From an uncultured Ignavibacteriota bacterium (GTDB lineage: Bacteria; Bacteroidota; Ignavibacteria; UBA10030; UBA8401), in the NCBI GenBank assembly GCA_903884005.1, contig CAISDA010000044.1:1-64000 (forward strand): a stretch of DNA of 64,000 nucleotides, read 5' to 3'. Numbering within the stretch: the first letter of the stretch is position 1; every line of letters begins with the position of its first letter. Both the position numbers and the translations under genes were made by a program. Shown here piece by piece: positions 54,326 to 63,037 of this stretch. The notes below the pieces were generated by a model. It ran no database searches and was not told the DNA's origin. It worked only from the letters and a program-made list of their open reading frames with translations.

Positions 54326-55279
54326 ATGAAAACGTTCGCATGCTCTTTGATCTGCTATACCGTATTTGCGTTCAGTGCTTTCGCCGCTGTCGACAGCACC
54401 GGCATCAAACTTCTTGGCGAGCGAGAGAATGAAAAAGCGCAGGCGTTCTTCGAAGCGGCGCTGAAAAACAATCCCAATGATGCCGAATTGCACTACTGGC
54501 TGGCGGCGTCGCTGCTGAGGCAGCATAAGATCGACGAAGCGCAGGATGCGGTAGAAGCGGCGCTGGAGAATAATGACGCGGTCTCCAAGTACCACTATCT
54601 GCGGGGTGCGATCCTCGGCGAGAAGGCGATGAATGCGAATGTGATCTCCCAGGGATTCCTGGCGCCGAAGATCAAAAAGGCGTTCCTGCGGGCGGCAGAA
54701 CTCGATCCGAAAAATGTCGACGCGCACATCGGACTATTCAATTATTATTTGCAGGCCCCGGGCATTATGGGAGGCAGCGAAGAAAAGGCGTTCGACGAAG
54801 CGAAGATCGTGACCGGCATCGATCCGTACCGCGGTCATGTGATGCTGGCCGCATATTACGCAAAAAAGAACGACGCGTCACATGCGGAACGCGAATACAA
54901 AAAGGCTGTCGAAGCGAACCCCGACAACCTGAATACGTACTATCAATACGGCATGTTCCTGGAGAAACAGAAAAAGACGGATGAAGCGGTCGCCCAATTC
55001 AAAAAAATGACAGAGGTCGATCCGAAGGATCGCGAAGCGTATTTCTTGTACGGCCGCGCGATGTTCAATCTTGAACGATGGGACCAGGCCATTGAAAAAT
55101 TCCAATACGCGCTTTTTCTCGAGAATAACCACTCGGCGTCCATCTGGTTGCTTGCCAACTGTTACGAGAAAAAAGGGATGACCGCCAAAGCACGAGAGAC
55201 GTATCAATGGCTGCTGAAGGCCGATCCGAACGGCAGGCGCGCGGACGCAGCAAATAAAAAAATAAAAGAGCTACAGTGA
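54326..55279 (+). CDS. exported TPR-repeat protein
   Basis: A 317-residue protein, signal peptide MKTFACSLICYTVFAFSAFA. At least five tetratricopeptide repeats are visible, for example FFEAALKNNPNDAELHYWLA, AFLRAAELDPKNVDAHIGLF and AREYKKAVEANPDN-like units, with the usual Pro at the end of each second helix. It is probably a periplasmic adaptor. Its last bases overlap the convergent trmO gene (55271-55279). Confidence 0.8.
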   Translation: MKTFACSLICYTVFAFSAFAAVDSTGIKLLGERENEKAQAFFEAALKNNPNDAELHYWLAASLLRQHKIDEAQDAVEAALENNDAVSKYHYLRGAILGEKAMNANVISQGFLAPKIKKAFLRAAELDPKNVDAHIGLFNYYLQAPGIMGGSEEKAFDEAKIVTGIDPYRGHVMLAAYYAKKNDASHAEREYKKAVEANPDNLNTYYQYGMFLEKQKKTDEAVAQFKKMTEVDPKDREAYFLYGRAMFNLERWDQAIEKFQYALFLENNHSASIWLLANCYEKKGMTAKARETYQWLLKADPNGRRADAANKKIKELQ

Positions 55280-56095
55280 GGCGCGGATATAGCGGAGGTG
55301 AAGTTCTTTGTCGTGATAGTTGTCGTGTGCAGCATCCGCAATTTCCTCGGAACTGTACCCTGATCTGATCTCCCTGACGGTTACTTTTTTTCCTTCGACA
55401 CAAACGCTATATGCAATTCTCCACGTCCTGTATGCCAGCACGAACCCATCCTCCGTGACCGAGATCCTTTTTCTCGATGCATCGGTCGGCTCGAACTCGA
55501 GCTGCAGACGGGCAAAATTCTGCAGGCTCATCTGCGCATTGTCCTTGAGCCAACCGCACTGCTTTGCCGCCTCAGGCGCAAATTCCACCTCATACATATG
55601 TTCAACACCGCTTTGTACCCACCCTGTCTCTGCATTCGGAAACGAATCCGAATAGGGAAGATACGGTTTAATGTCGATGACGGGAGAGCCGTCCAGTATG
55701 TCTGACTCTGCGATATAGATCTTCAACTTCGCGATCTCGATGAGTTTGACGCAGCTCATGCCGATCTGGTTCGGACGGTAGGGTGCTCGTGTCGCAAAGA
55801 CGCCGACTTTCTTTCGTGTGTGTCTCGGCGGACTCACCAGCGGCTTCCAATTATGGTTCAAATGAAATTGGTAGAGCACCCAGATCCTCCCGAATCCGTT
55901 CAAGTGCCTCAACGCCTGGTCGAAATTTGAATTTGGCAGCAGTTCAATGACCGACACGCGGTCGCCGGCCAAAATCCCCTGACGCGGTGTTTCGTATCTG
56001 TACACAAGATCGGAGTGAACGATACCGATCGGTTGAATAATGAAATCTTCGGTTTTCATGGTTGTATTCTGAGTTCCCTTATACTTCGTTATCAT
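55271..56095 (-). CDS. trmO: tRNA (N6-threonylcarbamoyladenosine37-N6)-methyltransferase TrmO
   Basis: A 274-residue enzyme of the UPF0066/YaeB family that methylates t6A37 in tRNA-Thr. IGIVHSDLVYRYETPRQG begins the beta-barrel, LNGFGRIWVLYQFHLN follows, and GVFATRAPYRPNQIGMS is the SAM-site signature. SDILDGSPVIDIKPYLPYSD closes the catalytic domain. The C-terminal ~110 residues form the second domain seen in TrmO. It overlaps the LRR gene by ATGA (56095-56092), so they are cotranslated. Confidence 0.92.
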   Translation of the reverse strand: MITKYKGTQNTTMKTEDFIIQPIGIVHSDLVYRYETPRQGILAGDRVSVIELLPNSNFDQALRHLNGFGRIWVLYQFHLNHNWKPLVSPPRHTRKKVGVFATRAPYRPNQIGMSCVKLIEIAKLKIYIAESDILDGSPVIDIKPYLPYSDSFPNAETGWVQSGVEHMYEVEFAPEAAKQCGWLKDNAQMSLQNFARLQLEFEPTDASRKRISVTEDGFVLAYRTWRIAYSVCVEGKKVTVREIRSGYSSEEIADAAHDNYHDKELHLRYIRASL

Positions 56096-56991
56096 CGTAT
56101 GACCATCACGCCGTTTCGGACCAGCACCGCGATGTGCGCCTCGGGTATTGTATTGCCGACGATGTTCACGTATTCAAGCCGTTCCAGTTCGAACAGCGGC
56201 GACAGATCGCTGATTGTGTTGTTCGAGAGATCGACGATGCGAAGGTGCTTCAAATAGCTCAGTGCGTCGATATAGCCGATGTGGTTGTCCGAACAATACA
56301 GTTCGGTTAATCGATCGAGATGTGCGAGTTCGGAAATATCGATGATGGCATTGTTCGAAAGATCGAGCGTAAGAAGATCTTTGCAGTAGCGAATGCCGTC
56401 GAGATCGGTGATTTCGTATCCCGAAAGCTCGAGAGTGTCTATATCTTCCAGGTAGTGGACGGGCAATTCTATTATTTCCGGCCCATAGATGATGCGCTTG
56501 AACACGGAAAAGAAATCGGTATCCGCCGCCGCATTCCCAAACTCGTCAGGTTCCGTTTCATCGGCACCGATATCCGATTCACCGTCTTCATTCCGATACG
56601 TGAAACCATCCGCAGTCGAGTCCCATGCGTATTGTTCGGTGCTTGCCGTGTCCGCCGTCGGTCTGACGACAAGTGTTGGTACGAATTCCAAAACAGGGAC
56701 GATGTGCATGTACCGGTTCAGCCGATTGGCATCATGCGCCGCGTACAATTTTTCGATCTCGGCGAGGTGGTGGTTGATCCTGTCGGGATGGTAGATCATC
56801 ATCAATGTATAAAAGGCCTTCGTCGACGTTTCCTCTTTCTCATGCGTATACCCGGCCACTATGTTCATGATCTCATGAATGGCAGCGTATTGCTTGTTCT
56901 GATGCAAATGTATGATCTTCGCGGTGATCGTGTGAAGGTGATCGAGCGTATAGCAGGATCGTAATTTTTTATGGAGCTGCGTGATGGTCAT
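56092..56991 (-). CDS. leucine-rich repeat protein with an N-terminal HPD (J-domain-like) motif
   Basis: A 299-residue protein without signal peptide. Residues 1-100 are helical, and FYTLMMIYHPDRINHHLAEI places an HPD tripeptide (68-70) in a context like helix II-loop-helix III of DnaJ J-domains. An acidic, low-complexity linker follows (GEDESDIGADETEPDEF-like, about 130-155). Four to five leucine-rich repeats of the LxxLxLSxNxIxDI type then run from about 190 to 285. The combination suggests a Hsp70-recruiting module on an LRR binding surface, but the J-domain call rests on one motif. It is coupled to trmO. Confidence 0.7.
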   Translation of the reverse strand: MTITQLHKKLRSCYTLDHLHTITAKIIHLHQNKQYAAIHEIMNIVAGYTHEKEETSTKAFYTLMMIYHPDRINHHLAEIEKLYAAHDANRLNRYMHIVPVLEFVPTLVVRPTADTASTEQYAWDSTADGFTYRNEDGESDIGADETEPDEFGNAAADTDFFSVFKRIIYGPEIIELPVHYLEDIDTLELSGYEITDLDGIRYCKDLLTLDLSNNAIIDISELAHLDRLTELYCSDNHIGYIDALSYLKHLRIVDLSNNTISDLSPLFELERLEYVNIVGNTIPEAHIAVLVRNGVMVIR

Positions 56992-57164
56992 GCGGGTTGG
57001 AGTGCATCTCTCATATGAAAAAAATGTGATTGACCTGCCATGAAAGTTAGAAAAGGGGACTCATAAAGTCAACGCGGTGCGATGGTCTTGGGTTCTTCGA
57101 AAGCGGAAAAGCGAACGCCGGCTCCGTCCATGCCGTCTAATCCCGGGCAAGCGGCGGATTGCAG

Positions 57165-58238
57165 TCAGTTCGTCCCTTCGAATGAAGGCCACAATGTTTG
57201 CACAGAATGAATTTCATCCTCGCAAAAATATATGGTAATGTCTTGTTCCTCCTGCACTGTCCACACGTTGGTGAGCCGGGAGATCGGTGTGATCCTACGC
57301 CAATTTTTTTTGAGATCGCTGTCTCAAAAGCCGATAGTGAGGGCGCCCATACCAGGCAAAGTGCCGGGACCGAAAAACCATTATGTTCCGCTGAGGCATA
57401 AGGTATGGGGCAGGCGGAGCGTGCCTCCGGTGTTTGTTGTCACTGCAGCTGTGATGCCGAGCGCCTGGCTGTAGCGTTCCATCACTGGCGGACGAAGTAT
57501 CGGCAGGCCGATGGGGACACTGATGAGTCCGCCTGTAACGATTACGCCCGTGACAACGGCGCGAAACACTGTGCGCACGCGGCCGGTGCCGATGGATTCA
57601 AGCACCACTGCGCCGGCACCGATCATCGCGGGATACATGGGGCCGAGGTAATAGGCTTTGCCATGCAAAAGAAACAACACGGTGAATGCACCGACGAATG
57701 TCCATCCGAGTATGCGATACTGTGAATACCGTCGCCAAGACAGCAAGGCAATGATGCCGGTGAGTGCAACTACGCAGGAGACGCCAAGAATGAAAAATTG
57801 GCCGGTCACAAAACCGAGCCACGAGACATGCACGAGCTGCACCGATTGAAGATTTTCAATCTGCGCGGTGACCGGAAAACCCAAACTGATCTGTCCGACA
57901 ATGCTCGGCAGACCGATGAGCAGCGTGAGCGCCAGTGCGATCCACGGCCATCGGGTCATGAGGAGCCAGCGTTCAGCCGTTGCGAGCAAACCGATGAAGA
58001 CACCGAAACCGAAGAAGAGTATGCTGAACTTTGTCAGCAGGCCGAACCCCATGACAATTCCGATGGCGATCCACCATCGATTCTCACTGCCCTGACGCCA
58101 CCGAAGAAGACACCACATACCACATGTCCACCAGAGTTGGTCGAATAGAACAGGATGGAAAAAGGTGCCGGGGCGCAGAAAGATGACAGGCAGCAGCATG
58201 GCAAGAGCTGCAAGGATATTCGCGGTCGCTGACTCGTC
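57165..58238 (-). pseudogene. decayed glycosyltransferase family 39 (PMT/ArnT-like) membrane protein
   Basis: One reading frame, with codons from 58238 down to 57165, contains all recognisable parts. ILAALAMLLPVIFLRPGTFF and eight or so membrane helices correspond to the middle of a GT39 protein. TAA (57383-57381) and TGA (57326-57324) then interrupt it. WFFGPG and QEEQDITIYFCEDE with SVQTLWPSF match the usual C-terminal end (HNxYWxWGPG, then MPYENxxPIxVC and ELWPxxKH) as I remember it. The N-terminal ~130 residues with the catalytic acidic motif are absent: the frame stops 6 bases from a palindromic repeat core at 58247. About 75 codons seem deleted in frame near RLP at the 3' side. It is not functional. 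Confidence 0.75.
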
Positions 58239-58244
58239 TCATTG

Positions 58245-58300
58245 TAGGGCGAGATGTTATCTCGCCCGCTCGAGCGAAGCGGTGCGAGGTGCTCGGGAGT
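58245..58300 (+). repeat. GGGCGAGAT palindromic element at the pseudogene breakpoint
   Basis: Core GGGCGAGAT-gtt-ATCTCGCCC at 58247-58267, identical to the core at 18932-18952, followed by GCTCGAGCGAAGCGGTGCGA. The left-hand hairpin and ACATC/GATGT parts are missing and are replaced by the truncated end of the GT39 pseudogene. Confidence 0.8.
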
Positions 58301-58371
58301 TGTCGCCATTTTCATTATATTGGATAACACATGACTGCAATGCCTCTATCACAGAATGCGGGACGAAAACG

Positions 58372-59037
58372 ATGACCATAAAAGCCATTATTACAGGATC
58401 CACCGGCATGGTGGGCGAGGGAGTGCTTCACGAATGTCTGCAGCATAAGGACGTAGAGTCTGTCCTGGTGATCAACCGTCGGCCGTGCGGCGTGCAACAC
58501 GCGAAACTCAGGGAGATCATACTCAGGGATTTTTCATCATTCACCGGCATCGAACAGGAACTCATAGGATATAATGCCGCATTTTTCTGCATGGGAGTGT
58601 CGTCTATCGGATTGAAGGAGGAGGAATATCGCCGCCTCACATACGACCTGACGATGGCGCTGGCGCGCCCGTTGTCGCGCGTGAATCCGGGAATGTCGAT
58701 CTGTTACGTATCGGGGGTCGGCACGGACGGCACAGAGCAAGGCCGCAGCATGTGGGCACGCGTCAAAGGGAAAACGGAAAATGATCTGATGAAGCTGCCG
58801 TTCAGGCAGGCGTTCATGTTCCGTCCCGGATATATTCAGCCGACGCCGGGCCTGAAGCACACCTATAGTTTGTACAAAGTGTTGAGTCCGCTCTATCCAA
58901 TGTTTAAGATGGTTTTCCCCAACTATGTCTGCACATTGAATGAACTTGGGACTGCGATGATCAATGCTGTCGGTACGGGATACGAAAAGCAGGCCATAGA
59001 GGTGCGGGATATCATACAACTCGCGCATCGGCCATAA
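58372..59037 (+). CDS. NAD(P)-binding Rossmann-fold protein, short SDR/epimerase-like
   Basis: A 221-residue cytoplasmic protein starting MTIKAIITGSTGMVGEGVLH. The dinucleotide-binding GSTGMVGEG lies at residues 9-17 and VINRRP follows the second strand. YVSGVGTDGTEQGRSMWARV stands where atypical SDRs keep the catalytic Ser, and K of RVKGKTE may replace the YxxxK lysine. The frame is open from 58165, but that part crosses the repeat element. No substrate can be named; it is short relative to sugar epimerases. Confidence 0.75.
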   Translation: MTIKAIITGSTGMVGEGVLHECLQHKDVESVLVINRRPCGVQHAKLREIILRDFSSFTGIEQELIGYNAAFFCMGVSSIGLKEEEYRRLTYDLTMALARPLSRVNPGMSICYVSGVGTDGTEQGRSMWARVKGKTENDLMKLPFRQAFMFRPGYIQPTPGLKHTYSLYKVLSPLYPMFKMVFPNYVCTLNELGTAMINAVGTGYEKQAIEVRDIIQLAHRP

Positions 59038-59094
59038 AGCCGGAAGCCGCCGGGAAGCGGCTCAGGCACGGTTCCCCAAAACATGATACCACAC

Positions 59095-61347
59095 TTACAT
59101 CCGCACCTGCTTCAGCCGTAATGAATTCGACACGACGGAGACTGAGCTGAACGCCATTGCCGCCGCAGCAAACATCGGGTTCAGGAGACCGAACGCCGCC
59201 AGTGGAATGCCGATGATATTGTAGATGAACGCCCAGAAGAGATTCTGCTGTATCGTGCGCATGGTCATCTTGGACAAATGGATCGCTGAAGCCACGCCGT
59301 GCAGATCGCTGTGCATCAATGTGATGCCCGCGGCCGCCATGGCGACATCAGTGCCGCTCCCCATGGCGATGCCGACATCCGCCTGCGCGAGCGCAGGGGC
59401 GTCGTTAATGCCGTCTCCCGCCATTGTCACGATCTTCCCCTCAGCCTGAAGGGCCTTCACATGCATCGCCTTATCCTGCGGCAGGACGCCGGCGATCACC
59501 CGGTCGATCCCGACCGTCTGCGCGATCGCGCGTGCTGTGAGCATCGTGTCTCCCGTGATCATCACTACTTCCAATCCCATCGCCTTCATCTGCTCCACGG
59601 CGTGCTTCGACGACGGCTTTATCGTATCGGCCAGGGCAAGGACCCCCGCAAGGGCATTGTCGACGGCAATGAAGATGGCTGTCTTGCCTTCGGATGCGAG
59701 GCGCCCGGCTGTCTCTTCGCCGCCGTTTGCCTCGACTCCATATTCGCGCATCAGCGCAAGGCTGCCTGCAGCGATCGTTTTCCCGCCGATCATTCCTGTG
59801 ACTCCAAGTCCGGTGGAGGAATGGAATTGTTCAACCTCGCCTGGCGAGGCTCCCTGCGTACGGGCGTATGCAACGATCGCCTGCGCCAACGGATGTTCGG
59901 ACTTATGCTCAATCGATGCCGCATACCCAAGCAGCATCGCTTCATTCATTTCTCCGAACGGATGACAATCCGTTACGGCTGGCTTTCCTTCTGTGATCGT
60001 TCCCGTCTTGTCGAGGACGATGGTCGTTGTTCTTTGCGCGAGTTCCAGGCTCTCGGCATTCCTGATGAGAATCCCTCTGGATGCACCCAAACCCGTGCCG
60101 ACCACGATCGCTGTCGGTGTCGCAAGTCCCAGGGCGCAGGGGCAGGCGATGATGAGCACGGCAATGAAATTGATCATGGATGCGGAGAAGGCGAGCCCGC
60201 CGAGCACGTACCATCCGGCGAATGTCATCACTGCAATGCCGATGACGACAGGCACAAAGACGCCGGCGATCGAATCGGCGAGTGTTTGAATGGCTGCTTT
60301 GGAGCCCTGCGCATCCTCGACCAGTTTGATGATCTGGGCGATCACGGTTTCGCTTCCCACCGCTGTTGCCCGGTATTCGATGCTTCCGTTCATGTTGATC
60401 GTGCCGCCGATGACATTCGCTCCGGCGGATTTATCGACAGGCATGCTTTCGCCGGTGATCATCGATTCATCGATGGATGTTTGTCCTGATGTTACGATTC
60501 CGTCGACGGGAATCTTCTCTCCGGGCCTGACGGTGAGCATGTCCTCGTGGAGAACCTGTGAAATAGCAATGACAAGTTCCTTTCCACCTCGTACGACGTG
60601 CGCCGTCTTTGGCTGAAGGCCCATTAATTTCTTGATCGCATTGCCCGTGCTCATCTTCGCTTTGGCCTCGAGCATGCGTCCGAGCAGGATGAGCGTGACG
60701 ATCGTGACTGACGTATCGAAATACATATGGGACGATGGATCGGACACCTGGAGCGCTTCGGGAAACAGCACGACGACAGCACTGAAGAGATAGGCTGTGC
60801 CGGTGCCGATGGCCACTAATGTGTTCATATCGGCTGATCCGTGCAGGCCGATCTTCCATGACGCAGCATAGAAACGCCTGCCCGACACAGCAAGGACGAG
60901 CGTTGCCGCCAGGAAAAGAAGTGTGTTGATGCTGTGCATGGACAGAGGCGATGCGGTCATGAACCAGTCCGTCATGCTCGTCATGCTGAGCGCCATGACG
61001 GGCACGGTGATACTCAGGGCAAAAATAAATTCCTTCTTCAGGCGGAGATACGCAACTTCCTGCGCCGACAGCGCGGGTTCGCCGGCGTCGGCGGCATCAT
61101 GGCCGATTGCCGCCGGGGGTGGGACGACGAGCGTGTATCCCGCTTCATCGACCGCGGTTGTCAATGCCGCCAGGCTTGTCTTCGACGTGTCGAATGTGAG
61201 GGCAACATGCTCTGTGGCAAAATTGACGTTTGCGATCTCGACTCCGTCGATTTTTTTTAATGTCTTCTCGACGCGCGCCACGCAGCTTGCGCATGTCATG
61301 CCCTCGACGGGAAGTGTCACTGTTTGTATCGTGTCGTTTACAGCCAT
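59095..61347 (-). CDS. copA: copper-exporting P1B-type ATPase
   Basis: A 750-residue inner-membrane pump that exports Cu(I) using ATP. One N-terminal HMA domain has GMTCASC with the Cys pair at 19 and 22. The membrane CPC motif lies in [14 protein letters not shown], the phosphorylation motif is DKTGTITEG (near 446), the P1B-specific HP dipeptide is in SEHPLAQA, and the hinge is [23 protein letters not shown] 61347 with AAGGGA upstream is preferred over the GTG at 61365. A CusB-like adaptor gene lies 1.7 kb upstream on the same strand, hinting at a copper-handling region. Confidence 0.94.
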   Translation of the reverse strand: MAVNDTIQTVTLPVEGMTCASCVARVEKTLKKIDGVEIANVNFATEHVALTFDTSKTSLAALTTAVDEAGYTLVVPPPAAIGHDAADAGEPALSAQEVAYLRLKKEFIFALSITVPVMALSMTSMTDWFMTASPLSMHSINTLLFLAATLVLAVSGRRFYAASWKIGLHGSADMNTLVAIGTGTAYLFSAVVVLFPEALQVSDPSSHMYFDTSVTIVTLILLGRMLEAKAKMSTGNAIKKLMGLQPKTAHVVRGGKELVIAISQVLHEDMLTVRPGEKIPVDGIVTSGQTSIDESMITGESMPVDKSAGANVIGGTINMNGSIEYRATAVGSETVIAQIIKLVEDAQGSKAAIQTLADSIAGVFVPVVIGIAVMTFAGWYVLGGLAFSASMINFIAVLIIACPCALGLATPTAIVVGTGLGASRGILIRNAESLELAQRTTTIVLDKTGTITEGKPAVTDCHPFGEMNEAMLLGYAASIEHKSEHPLAQAIVAYARTQGASPGEVEQFHSSTGLGVTGMIGGKTIAAGSLALMREYGVEANGGEETAGRLASEGKTAIFIAVDNALAGVLALADTIKPSSKHAVEQMKAMGLEVVMITGDTMLTARAIAQTVGIDRVIAGVLPQDKAMHVKALQAEGKIVTMAGDGINDAPALAQADVGIAMGSGTDVAMAAAGITLMHSDLHGVASAIHLSKMTMRTIQQNLFWAFIYNIIGIPLAAFGLLNPMFAAAAMAFSSVSVVSNSLRLKQVRM

Positions 61348-61405
61348 TGTATCCCTTCGCTTCACTCACTAGTAACGTACAGAAACTCGCACCGCTTCGC
61401 GGTAC

Positions 61406-61426
61406 AGGCGAGATAACATCTCGCCC
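61406..61426 (-). repeat. GGGCGAGAT palindromic element, minus orientation
   Basis: Core AGGCGAGAT-aac-ATCTCGCCC at 61406-61426; on the minus strand it is followed by GTACCGCGAAGCGGTGCGAG (61405-61386), the same right-hand flank as the copy at 58247. It lies in the copA to phoH gap and includes the stop codon of the 59-codon ORF. Confidence 0.75.
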
Positions 61427-61605
61427 TACAATGCTGCGTCTGCGAAATGGGCATTTTCATGCTGGGTGGTGAATCCCACATTCATGAACGCTACAAAAAA
61501 TCTTCGCGTACCGACGTCGTTTGGATCAAAATTCGTGACGGCGTCGGAATGATAACCTTGGAATGCTGACCGGAATACACTGAACAACGCGTTCCAATCG
61601 AGCAT
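61426..61605 (-). CDS. short ORF of 59 codons coupled to the phoH gene
   Basis: The phoH stop TAA and this ORF's ATG share a base (TAATG at 61607-61603), the classic coupling arrangement. The frame [20 protein letters not shown] runs 59 codons to a TAG that lies at the edge of the palindromic repeat core. It contains FDPNDVGTRRFFVAFMNVGF and ends HFADAAL. No family is recognised. It may be a small protein, or the front of a longer gene whose 3' part was replaced by the repeat, or chance. Confidence 0.35.
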   Translation of the reverse strand: MLDWNALFSVFRSAFQGYHSDAVTNFDPNDVGTRRFFVAFMNVGFTTQHENAHFADAAL

Positions 61606-62936
61606 TACAAAAGATTGCTCGCGAGTTCCGCCAGTTTGGACCGCTCTCCTTTTTCCAGCGTGATGTGCGCGTAGAGCGGCTGGCCCTTCATTTTTTCGAT
61701 GAGGTAGCTCATGCCGTTCGACGAGCTGTCGAGATAGGGATGATCGATCTGGAAGATATCGCCGGTGAACACGACCTTCGTTCCTTCACCCGCGCGCGTG
61801 ATGATCGTCTTCACTTCGTGCGGCGTAAGGTTCTGTGCTTCGTCCACGATGAAGAAGACTTTCACGAGGCTGCGGCCGCGAATGTAGGTGAGCGGCTCGA
61901 CCACGAGCTTTTCCTCTTCGATGAACTTGGCTACCGTCGGCGCTTTCGAGTCGATCTCGACATACTGGTGCTGTATCACTCCCAAATTATCGAAGAGCGG
62001 CTGCATATACGGATTGAGCTTCGCCTGCACGTCGCCCGGAAGAAATCCGATGTCCTTGTTGCTCAGCGGAACGATCGGGCGTGCGACAAATATCTGCCTG
62101 TATGCCTTGCGGCGTTCAAGCGCTGCAGCAAGCGCCAGGAGCGTCTTGCCCGTTCCCGCTTTTCCCGAGATGGTGACAAGCTGCGCGTCGTTGTTCATGA
62201 GCGCGTGAAGGGCGAAGATCTGCTCGGCGTTCCGCGGTGTGATGCCGTATGCGGTCGACTTGTCCACGCGCATGAGTTTTTTTCGCGCCGCATTATAGGT
62301 GACGAGCACGGACTGCTGCCGGTTGCGAAGGATGAAGTACTCGTTGGGTATGAGCGGCGAACCGGATTCGAGCGCTGAGGCGTCTATCTCGAACGGCGCA
62401 TGGTGGAATCTGTCGATCAGGTCGGAGGAAATATTTTCAAGGATCTCGTGGCCGGTGTAGAGCGAGGTGATATCCTTCACCTGATCGCTCAGGTAGTCCT
62501 GCGCGAGCAGGCCGACCGACTTGGCTTTCATGCGCAGGTTCACGTCCTTCGAGACGAGTATGACCTGCTTCGCCTTCTGATCTTTGAACACCTGATAGGC
62601 AATGTTGAGTATGTGATGGTCGGGCTTTTCGCGCGAAAAATTGAGCCTGAGGTCGGCATGAAATTCACGTTCGAGCTTGATGCTGATCCTGCCGAGCCCC
62701 GCGCCGATCTGTACTCCGGCCGTGAAGAGCGAGTCTCCGCTCAACAGGTCGAGCGAACGCGTGAATTCGCGCGCATGATAATTGAGTACTTCCTTGCCTT
62801 TTTTGAATTGATCGAGCTCTTCCAGCACCGTCACCGGAATGACGATATCGTTCTCTTCAAATTGATAGATGCAGGAACTGTCGTGAAGAATTACATTGGT
62901 GTCGAGGACGAAAATTTTCTTTCGTTTGCTTCTCAT
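61605..62936 (-). CDS. PIN-domain/PhoH-family ATPase (PhoH2-type)
   Basis: A 443-residue cytoplasmic protein. An N-terminal PIN ribonuclease domain (about 1-135) begins [13 protein letters not shown] and includes [13 protein letters not shown]-like acidic and basic residues. A PhoH P-loop ATPase (about 235-443) follows, with GKAGTGKT near 258-265 and [20 protein letters not shown] as Walker B. This PIN-PhoH fusion is the PhoH2 architecture, which in actinobacteria unwinds and cleaves RNA. A strong AGGAGGAG stands 5-8 bases upstream of the ATG. Confidence 0.92.
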   Translation of the reverse strand: MRSKRKKIFVLDTNVILHDSSCIYQFEENDIVIPVTVLEELDQFKKGKEVLNYHAREFTRSLDLLSGDSLFTAGVQIGAGLGRISIKLEREFHADLRLNFSREKPDHHILNIAYQVFKDQKAKQVILVSKDVNLRMKAKSVGLLAQDYLSDQVKDITSLYTGHEILENISSDLIDRFHHAPFEIDASALESGSPLIPNEYFILRNRQQSVLVTYNAARKKLMRVDKSTAYGITPRNAEQIFALHALMNNDAQLVTISGKAGTGKTLLALAAALERRKAYRQIFVARPIVPLSNKDIGFLPGDVQAKLNPYMQPLFDNLGVIQHQYVEIDSKAPTVAKFIEEEKLVVEPLTYIRGRSLVKVFFIVDEAQNLTPHEVKTIITRAGEGTKVVFTGDIFQIDHPYLDSSSNGMSYLIEKMKGQPLYAHITLEKGERSKLAELASNLL

Positions 62937-63037
62937 CGTGTCTCCTCCTGTCGTGTATGAATCACGCCTGATGCTATGAGCAATATAGAGTCCATGCCGC
63001 CCAAAAGCAATGATAGCGTCTGAAATCGTTCTTCCGC

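Noticed and set aside
58034-58330. Short ORFs reading LAPLRSSGRDNISPY-type sequence, also at 36706 and 61230
   Set aside because: They are translations of the palindromic repeat itself (present at each copy) and not genes.
59299-60489. 396-codon plus-strand frame opposite copA
   Set aside because: Fully antisense to all the P-type ATPase motifs, with a Cys/His/Arg-rich composition unlike a real protein.
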